This document shows, one piece after another, positions 13,682 to 18,964 of a stretch of 18,964 nt of DNA. Position 1 is the stretch's first letter, and every line of letters begins with the position of its first letter. The position numbers and the translations under genes are program-made. The DNA comes from an uncultured Bacteroidota bacterium (GTDB taxonomy: Bacteria > Bacteroidota > Bacteroidia > UKL13-3), in the NCBI GenBank assembly GCA_903898215.1, contig CAIUEQ010000098.1, positions 1-18,964 of the forward strand. The letters are read 5' to 3'. The notes below the pieces were generated by a model, which did no database searches, was not told the DNA's origin, and saw only the letters and a program-made list of their open reading frames with translations.

Positions 13682-14179
13682 ATGCACCAATTTGAAACAA
13701 TGCCACCCGATGCGAAAGCCTGGGTTTATGCTTCTAACAGAAAACTTACCACTGCCGAACAAGCAGAAATTATTGCCGGTGCAAAAGCTTTTACTGGGAA
13801 CTGGACGTCTCACGGACAAAGCCTTAAAGCTGCCTTTGGAATTTTACACGATACCTTTTTGATTTTAATGGTAGATGAAAATTTTAATCCTGTTGGCGGT
13901 TGCGGCACTGATGATTCAATACATTTTATGCAAGAAGTTGAAAAAGTTTTTAACGTTAAACTGTTTAACAGATTACAAGTTGAATTGTTGCATGAGGATG
14001 AAATTATCATCACTTCAAAATCGGATGCAGCAAAGCTTTACAGCGAAAACACTATTTCCAATACTACCATTTTCTTTAACAAAACCATTTCGAGTAAAAA
14101 AGATTTCATTCATGATTTTCAAATCCCATTCAACAAATCATGGGCTTTTAAAGGTGTTGGTCAATCCGAAACAGTATAA
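13682..14179 (+). CDS. Conserved Bacteroidota protein (often mislabelled ABC transporter ATPase)
   Basis: A 165-residue soluble protein. It matches a family conserved in Bacteroidota, recognisable by M-P-P-D-A-K-A-W-V-Y-A-S-N-R-K-L-T near the N-terminus, then F-T-G-N-W-T-S-H-G-Q-S-L-K-A, 'L-H-D-T-F-L-I-L-M-V-D-E' and 'G-G-C-G-T-D-D-S-I-H-F'. Databases often call it 'ABC transporter ATPase', but there is no Walker A, signature or Walker B motif, so that label is wrong. The conserved W-x-S-H-G, Cys and D-S-x-H suggest a catalytic or metal site, but no function is established. The frame opens at a TTG at 13649; ATG 13682 gives the family's usual N-terminus. It lies 91 bases upstream of ftsH on the same strand. 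Confidence 0.8.
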   Translation: MHQFETMPPDAKAWVYASNRKLTTAEQAEIIAGAKAFTGNWTSHGQSLKAAFGILHDTFLILMVDENFNPVGGCGTDDSIHFMQEVEKVFNVKLFNRLQVELLHEDEIIITSKSDAAKLYSENTISNTTIFFNKTISSKKDFIHDFQIPFNKSWAFKGVGQSETV

Positions 14180-14270
14180 ATTTTAAGCAATTTATTTTGA
14201 CAATGAAACTATTTGTCACTTATCTTGCTTGTCTTATTTCAACTTAAAATATAACTACTAATAAAAAATA

Positions 14271-16367
14271 ATGGCAGATATTAATTCAAACGACTTAGGT
14301 CCTAATAACGAGAATAACAAAAAACCGAATAAGTCTAAACTTCCCCAAATTCCAAAATTTAATTTTTATTGGATATACGGAATCCTCGGAATTATTTTAT
14401 TGGGAATTCTTTACATGCCAAAAGATGTTGCCTTAAAAACAACATGGAATGATGTAAGAACAACAATGCTCGAAACTCAGGATGTTGAAAAAATCATTGT
14501 GATAAATAAAGAGCGTGCAGAAGTGTATATCAAAAAAGATGCGCTTAAAAATGATAAATACAAAAACCTGAAAACACGTGGAATGTTTGGCGAAGATGCA
14601 GGACCACACTATTATTTCGAAATTGGAGATGTGAATCAATTTTCAAATGATTTGAATAATGCAAAAACAGATTACGAGAAAAAAAATGAAGGTCAAATTT
14701 TAAATATCCCTGTAGAATATATTACTCAGAAAAATTATTTCGGAGATATCTTGAGTTATGCATTACCATTTATTCTGCTTATAGGAGTATGGATGTTTTT
14801 TATGCGAAGAATGGGTGGTGGCGCTGGTGGTGGTGGTGGTCAGATTTTCAATATCGGAAAATCAAAAGCAACTTTGTTTGATAAAGAAGCTCAAGTAAAA
14901 ACAACTTTTAAAGATGTTGCAGGATTGGATGAAGCAAAAGTGGAAGTGATGGAAATTGTTGACTTCTTAAAAAATCCAAAAAAATATACCACGCTTGGTG
15001 GAAAGATTCCTAAAGGTGCTTTACTTGTTGGCCCTCCGGGAACTGGAAAAACATTGCTTGCAAAAGCTGTTGCCGGTGAAGCTGCTGTTCCTTTTTTCTC
15101 TCTATCAGGATCTGATTTTGTAGAGATGTTTGTAGGTGTGGGTGCATCACGTGTTCGTGACCTCTTCCGTCAGGCAAAAGAAAAAGCTCCATGTATTATT
15201 TTTATTGATGAGATTGATGCAGTTGGTCGTGCACGTGGAAGAAATATGATGCAAGGTGGAAACGATGAAAGAGAAAATACCTTAAATCAATTGCTTACCG
15301 AAATGGATGGTTTTGCTACCGATCTTGGTGTAATTATTTTGGCTGCAACAAATCGTCCAGATGTTTTGGATCCCGCTTTATTACGCCCGGGAAGATTCGA
15401 CAGACAAATTTCTATCGATAAACCGGATTTAGTTGGAAGAGAAGAAATTTTTAGAGTGCATCTTAAACCATTAAAAATGGGAACCGATGCCGACCCAAAA
15501 AGATTGGCAACACAAACCGCTGGTTTTGCAGGAGCCGAAATTGCAAACGTTTGTAACGAAGCTGCTTTGATTGCTGCCCGTAAAAATAAAACACAAGTTG
15601 AAATGCAAGATTTTCAAGATGCAATCGATCGCGTAATTGGTGGCTTGGAAAAGAAAAATAAAATTATTTCACCCGAAGAAAAACAGATCATTGCTTATCA
15701 CGAATCGGGACATGCAATTGTTGGTTGGTTCCTTGAAGGACTTGATCCTCTTGTAAAAGTTTCTATTGTTCCTCGTGGAGTTGCGGCTTTGGGGTATGCT
15801 CAATATTTACCAAAAGATCAATACCTATACACTACCGTTCAAATGCGCAATATGATGTGTATGACACTTGGCGGACGTGTTGCTGAAGATATTGTGTTTG
15901 GAAGAGTTTCAACAGGTGCGCAAAATGATTTGGAACGTATCACTAAAATGGCATATGCCATGGTGAGCATTTACGGAATGAATGCTAACGTTGGTAATGT
16001 ATCCTTTTACGATCCTAATAATGAATACGGTTTTACAAAACCTTATTCAGATAAAACCGCTGAGATGATTGATATCGAAGTGCGCAAAATGATTGACGAA
16101 TGTTACGTTGTAACAAAAGAATTGTTGAATGAAAAACGTGAAAAATTAGAAGAACTTTCTCAAATTTTATTGAAACGTGAAATATTATTCCAACATGATT
16201 TGGAAGAAATTTTAGGCAAACGACCTTTTGATTCAAAAAATGTTGAAGAAGTTCCTTTAGCGGTTGAAGTCGAAGAAGTAATATCAGAAACAATTGAAGT
16301 AAAAAACGAAACTTCAACAGAAACTGAAGTCAAAGAAGTTGACACAACTGATAATAAAACTGAATAG
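14271..16367 (+). CDS. ftsH: ATP-dependent zinc metalloprotease FtsH
   Basis: A 698-residue membrane-bound AAA+ protease that degrades misfolded membrane proteins and regulators. Order of parts: a cytosolic Asn/Lys-rich lead, TM1 (about 32-49), an extracytoplasmic domain (about 50-158), TM2 (about 160-178), a Gly-rich linker (182-190), the AAA domain and the M41 peptidase domain. Walker A is G254-PPGTGK-T261, Walker B is FIDEID (Asp313, Glu314), and the arginine-finger region is R-P-G-R-F-D-R (372-378). The zinc site is H477-E-S-G-H481 with Asp553 (QNDLE) as third ligand. The C-terminal 40 residues are an acidic Glu/Val/Thr tail. Length and motifs are complete. A strong terminator follows. 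Confidence 0.97.
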   Translation: MADINSNDLGPNNENNKKPNKSKLPQIPKFNFYWIYGILGIILLGILYMPKDVALKTTWNDVRTTMLETQDVEKIIVINKERAEVYIKKDALKNDKYKNLKTRGMFGEDAGPHYYFEIGDVNQFSNDLNNAKTDYEKKNEGQILNIPVEYITQKNYFGDILSYALPFILLIGVWMFFMRRMGGGAGGGGGQIFNIGKSKATLFDKEAQVKTTFKDVAGLDEAKVEVMEIVDFLKNPKKYTTLGGKIPKGALLVGPPGTGKTLLAKAVAGEAAVPFFSLSGSDFVEMFVGVGASRVRDLFRQAKEKAPCIIFIDEIDAVGRARGRNMMQGGNDERENTLNQLLTEMDGFATDLGVIILAATNRPDVLDPALLRPGRFDRQISIDKPDLVGREEIFRVHLKPLKMGTDADPKRLATQTAGFAGAEIANVCNEAALIAARKNKTQVEMQDFQDAIDRVIGGLEKKNKIISPEEKQIIAYHESGHAIVGWFLEGLDPLVKVSIVPRGVAALGYAQYLPKDQYLYTTVQMRNMMCMTLGGRVAEDIVFGRVSTGAQNDLERITKMAYAMVSIYGMNANVGNVSFYDPNNEYGFTKPYSDKTAEMIDIEVRKMIDECYVVTKELLNEKREKLEELSQILLKREILFQHDLEEILGKRPFDSKNVEEVPLAVEVEEVISETIEVKNETSTETEVKEVDTTDNKTE

Positions 16368-16387
16368 TAATTATTAAACGATAACAG

Positions 16388-16418
16388 AAAGCCTCGAAAA
16401 TTTCGGGGCTTTTTTTAT
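16388..16418 (+). terminator. Rho-independent terminator after ftsH
   Basis: AAAGCCTCGAAA pairs with TTTCGGGGCTTT (one T-G pair) around a tight AT-rich tip and runs into about eight T residues. Confidence 0.85.
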
Positions 16419-16472
16419 TTTAAAATTCCATCAGAAAAAATTTAAGCGCGTTGTCTCGACTAGAAAAAATCA

Positions 16473-16507
16473 TCAAAAAATATTTTTTGAAACACCATTT
16501 CAAAAAA
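16473..16507. repeat. Competing palindromes upstream of the LUD-domain gene
   Basis: TCAAAAAATATTTTTTGA (16473-16490) is a perfect 18-base palindrome. Its right half also pairs with a third arm: TTTTTTGAAA (16483-16492) and TTTCAAAAAA (16498-16507) form a ten-pair stem around the loop CACCA. The middle arm cannot be in both structures at once. The element ends 20 bases before the GTG start. Confidence 0.6.
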
Positions 16508-16526
16508 AAACATAAATTGCCGCTGA

Positions 16527-17183
16527 GTGCAAGAGAACACAACTTCCAAAGAAAAAATCCTCAAGAAAGTGAGGCAGGCTTTGATCTTCAAACAGAAGGC
16601 AAGATTTGCTAATATTGACCTCGACTCAAACCTTTATACTCAACCTCCACAGGAAGAATTGGTCATAGAAACTTTTGCTAAAAATCTTATCGACCTAAAA
16701 GGACAATTTGTTTTTTGTACCAATCGTTTTGATTGTATTGATAAACTCATCACTCTTTTGGAACAACGTAAATGGAGACATCTTTTTTGTTGGGAAGAAG
16801 AACTTCAATTTTTACTTAAAGATTCAGGAATATCTTTTGTTGAGAAATCTGGTGTTATTGAAAAAGTTCAAGCTTCAATTACAAGTTGCGAAGCTTTGAT
16901 AGCCCGCACAGGAAGCGTGCTTGTAAGTTCAAAAAAGAATTCCCGAGAACTTACTATCTATCCTCCGGTTCATATTGTTATCGCAAATTCCTCTCAATTG
17001 GTAATGGAAATAAAAGATGGCCTGCAGATTTTAAAAAACCGTTATGGGAAAAATATTCCATCGATGGTTTCATTTATCAGCGGACCAAGTCGCACCAGCG
17101 ATATTGAAAAAACTTTAGTGATTGGCGCACACGGACCAAAAGAATTATTCGTGTTTTTAATTGATGATACGAAACATGAATAA
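16527..17183 (+). CDS. LUD-domain protein (LutC/YkgG-like)
   Basis: A 218-residue cytoplasmic protein. The LUD (lactate utilisation) domain is seen in I-A-R-T-G-S (125-130), Y-P-P-V-H-I-V-I-A (145-153), G-P-S-R-T-S-D-I-E (186-194) and G-A-H-G-P-K-E-L (200-207), the same blocks as in LutC. In lutABC operons this protein helps oxidise L-lactate, but here no LutA or LutB partner is nearby. Similar stand-alone LUD genes sit next to ftsH in many Bacteroidota, as I recall, and their role is unsettled. The start is a GTG at 16527, giving the expected lead (MQENTTSKEKILKKVRQALI); no in-frame ATG competes nearby. It overlaps the next gene by eight bases. Confidence 0.88.
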   Translation: MQENTTSKEKILKKVRQALIFKQKARFANIDLDSNLYTQPPQEELVIETFAKNLIDLKGQFVFCTNRFDCIDKLITLLEQRKWRHLFCWEEELQFLLKDSGISFVEKSGVIEKVQASITSCEALIARTGSVLVSSKKNSRELTIYPPVHIVIANSSQLVMEIKDGLQILKNRYGKNIPSMVSFISGPSRTSDIEKTLVIGAHGPKELFVFLIDDTKHE

Positions 17184-18324
17184 AGCAATGCTCATTATCA
17201 TTTTTGTGTTTTTTGCGAATATTTCTTTCTCACAAAAACTTACACCGAAAGATATTCTATTGAAATCAAAAGAAGCTTGCGAAAAAGTGAAAAGCGCTTC
17301 GTTTGATTCTGAAATGCATTTCAAATTTTTTAATCATAAAGATACAACTCTTTTATCAGGTCGATTAAATTTACTTAAGCTTGATACCAATGAATCAGGT
17401 GTGGTTGGCAGTATGAATAAAAACACTGGAACACAAATTTTACTGTTCACCAATCAAAGTGTATATATCCAAAAAACTAAAGTTGAAATTGACTCATTTG
17501 ATTACAAAAGAGGTTTCGAAGGAAATATTCAAGATGAATTATTTAATATAAATTTTATCCAACTTCATCCATTTAAAATATTGGATGAAAGAAGTAATAA
17601 GTACGAATTTATTGATACATCAAATTCAATATATACAATTGGAGTTAAAATAAAAGATAGAAAAGAAGTAGATAAAAATTACCATATCTATTACATCGAT
17701 AAAATGACAATGCTTCCTGTAAAATATACAAATACAATGCATGCAAAGGAACAAGATCAATTTCAATACTCACAAGTTACTATAACTAACTTAAGTATTA
17801 ACGATGATTCTGCAACGTATTATCTCAACCATTTTAATGCAAAATATTTTGATACGGTTAAATATACGGAGCGTTATATAACACCAAAACTACTTGATAG
17901 CAATACGTTTGCGCCTGATTGGAAGTTCCCTGTTTATGGGAAAAATGATAGTGTGAGCCTTTCACAATTTAAGGAAAAATATGTACTGATGGATTTCTCA
18001 TATACATCATGCTATCCATGTATGAAAGCTGTTCCTGCAATGGTAGATTTAACTAAACGAAATAAAGATAAACTAGTTGTACTTTGGATAAACCCTTTTG
18101 ATAATGATGAAAAATTAAAAGATTTTATTTCAAGAAATAATGTTAATTATCAGGTTGTAAAAATAACAAGAAAATTAGCCGACACATATCACGTGAGTGG
18201 ATACCCAACAATATATTTGATTAATCCGGAAGGTAAAATAAAGTTTATACATGTTGGATTTGGATATGATAAAGAATATCAAAAAAAGTTTGTGATACGA
18301 ATTGAAAAACTGATAAAAGAGTAA
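17176..18324 (+). CDS. Secreted thioredoxin-like (TlpA-type) protein with an N-terminal beta domain
   Basis: A 382-residue exported protein. The signal peptide MNKAMLIIIFVFFANISFSQ is cleaved near residue 20. Residues about 21-235 form a strand-rich domain that resembles LolA/outer-membrane-lipoprotein-sorting-like folds (paired 'I-Y-Y-I-D-K-M-T-M-L-P-V-K-Y' strands). Residues about 245-382 are a TlpA/AhpC-type thioredoxin domain with the redox pair C279-Y-P-C282 and cis-proline Pro344 (SGYPTI). It probably acts as a thiol reductase in the periplasm; the client is unknown. The frame also allows ATG 17164, but 17176 gives a clean signal peptide. It overlaps the LUD gene by eight bases and ends three bases before the lpxH start. 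Confidence 0.85.
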   Translation: MNKAMLIIIFVFFANISFSQKLTPKDILLKSKEACEKVKSASFDSEMHFKFFNHKDTTLLSGRLNLLKLDTNESGVVGSMNKNTGTQILLFTNQSVYIQKTKVEIDSFDYKRGFEGNIQDELFNINFIQLHPFKILDERSNKYEFIDTSNSIYTIGVKIKDRKEVDKNYHIYYIDKMTMLPVKYTNTMHAKEQDQFQYSQVTITNLSINDDSATYYLNHFNAKYFDTVKYTERYITPKLLDSNTFAPDWKFPVYGKNDSVSLSQFKEKYVLMDFSYTSCYPCMKAVPAMVDLTKRNKDKLVVLWINPFDNDEKLKDFISRNNVNYQVVKITRKLADTYHVSGYPTIYLINPEGKIKFIHVGFGYDKEYQKKFVIRIEKLIKE

Positions 18325-18327
18325 ATT

Positions 18328-18964
18328 TTGATAACCAACAAAAAAATATATTTCGCTTCCGATTTTCACCTTGGTGTTCCCGATCATGCATCGAGTTTGG
18401 TGCGTGAAAAAAAAATTGTTAGCTGGCTCGATACTATTAAACACGATGCTTCAGAAATTTACCTAGTTGGTGATTTATTTGATTTTTGGTTTGAATATAA
18501 TTTAGTTGTGCCAAAAGGTTTTGTAAGATTGCTTGGCAAACTTGCTGAATTAACTGATGCAGGAATTTCAATTTATTTATTTCATGGAAATCATGATCTC
18601 TGGCAATTCGGTTATCTAGAACAAGAAATTGGTTGTACAGTTTATTCGAAAGCAATTGTGAAAGAATTTAACGGAAAGAAATTTTATATCGGTCACGGAG
18701 ATGGCATTGGTCCGGGACAAACATTTTTCAAATTTTTATTAGCGGTTTACCGAAATTATTTCTTCCAAAGAATGTTTGCCTTCTTTCATCCAAGCGTTGG
18801 AATTACCATTGCTAACTGGTTTTCAAATCGCAGTAAAATTAAAAGTGATGAAATAAACAGCAAATATTATGGTGATGAAAAAGAGTATCACATGCAGTTT
18901 GCAAAAAAATATTTAGAGCTCGAAAAAGTTGATTACTTAATTTTTGGTCACCGCCATTTACCAA
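18328..18964 (+). CDS. lpxH: UDP-2,3-diacylglucosamine diphosphatase LpxH, N-terminal part
   Basis: A metallophosphoesterase that hydrolyses UDP-2,3-diacylglucosamine to lipid X in lipid A synthesis. The 212 visible codons carry the family's metal-binding blocks in order: S-D-F-H-L-G (Asp12, His14), G-D-L-F-D-F-W-F-E-Y (Asp49), H-G-N-H-D (Asn88, His89, Asp90), G-H-G-D (122-125) and G-H-R-H (207-210). The gene runs off the window just after the last block, so little beyond it is missing. The start is taken as TTG at 18328, three bases after the preceding stop, because no ATG lies before the first metal-binding block. The LpxH type is favoured over other calcineurin-like enzymes by DLFDFWFEY and the GxGDGxGPG run. 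Confidence 0.9.
   Translation, partial: MITNKKIYFASDFHLGVPDHASSLVREKKIVSWLDTIKHDASEIYLVGDLFDFWFEYNLVVPKGFVRLLGKLAELTDAGISIYLFHGNHDLWQFGYLEQEIGCTVYSKAIVKEFNGKKFYIGHGDGIGPGQTFFKFLLAVYRNYFFQRMFAFFHPSVGITIANWFSNRSKIKSDEINSKYYGDEKEYHMQFAKKYLELEKVDYLIFGHRHLP

Noticed and set aside
13875..14186. Open frame overlapping the conserved gene at 13682
   Set aside because: A frame-shifted shadow; the other frame carries the recognised conserved blocks.
14198..14218. TGACAA/TTGTCA inverted repeat upstream of ftsH as an FNR-type or stress operator
   Set aside because: The half-sites are nine bases apart and do not match the FNR form. It is a single short AT-rich repeat with no supporting partner site.
16033..16345. 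Two minus-strand open frames opposite the ftsH C-terminus
   Set aside because: They run antisense to the FtsH coding sequence and have low-complexity Leu/Ser content, as expected from the complement of a Glu/Lys-rich tail.
18175..18655. Minus-strand open frames opposite the thioredoxin-like gene and lpxH
   Set aside because: They lie antisense to genes with clear catalytic motifs and show no protein features of their own.
1..18964. tRNA, rRNA, insertion sequence or prophage genes
   Set aside because: No cloverleaf, ribosomal RNA core, transposase or integrase motifs were seen on either strand; gaps between genes are under 200 bases.

Overview
This AT-rich window most likely comes from a member of the Bacteroidota. 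The signs are: a clade II (Sec-type) nitrous-oxide reductase cluster in the compact order used by that phylum; many short lipoprotein signal peptides ending in SC; a Bacteroidota-type conserved protein often labelled 'ABC transporter ATPase'; TAnnTTTG-like -7 promoter elements; and little Shine-Dalgarno sequence before start codons. The genus cannot be told from the window.

Layout. 1-144 is the tail of a rhodanese-like gene. 224-859 (minus strand) holds a TerB-like helical protein followed by a small proline/glutamate-rich protein. 1033-2453 (plus) holds a three-BON-domain protein and a FAS1 (fasciclin) lipoprotein. 2641-9959 (plus) is the nitrous-oxide reduction operon: a monohaem cytochrome c lipoprotein, NosZ, a four-TM protein (NosB-like by position), NosL, NosD, NosF, NosY, then a group III truncated haemoglobin and an unrecognised lipoprotein. 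The last five genes overlap one another by 1-8 bases. 10107-10832 is the iron-sulfur repair protein Ric (YtfE/ScdA family). 10967-13566 (minus) holds a geranylgeranyl-reductase-family flavoprotein, a small outer-membrane beta-barrel and a Crp/Fnr regulator. 13682-18964 (plus) is housekeeping: a conserved protein, FtsH, a LUD-domain protein, a thioredoxin-like secreted protein and the start of LpxH.

How it works together. The cytochrome probably hands electrons to NosZ, which reduces N2O to N2 outside the cytoplasmic membrane. NosL, NosD and the NosFY ABC transporter supply copper and/or sulfide for the CuZ site. The haemoglobin and Ric fit protection from nitric oxide and repair of its damage. 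No nitrate, nitrite or NO reductase is visible here.

The main finding is a shared regulatory layout. Four intergenic FNR-type boxes (TTGA-N6-TCAA) sit at 929, 1806, 2551 and 10045. For three transcription units (FAS1 gene, cytochrome/nos operon, ric) and for the divergent TerB-like gene, a near-consensus -7 element starts 35-36 bases beyond the outer edge of the box, which places the box near -41, the classic activator position. A Crp/Fnr gene at 10967-11680 is the obvious candidate regulator. This links the FAS1 lipoprotein and the TerB-like/BON pair to N2O respiration as a probable local regulon. Other unexplained structures are a 20-base inverted repeat between nosZ and the four-TM gene, a pair of competing hairpins upstream of the LUD gene, and degenerate short-period repeats on both sides of ric.
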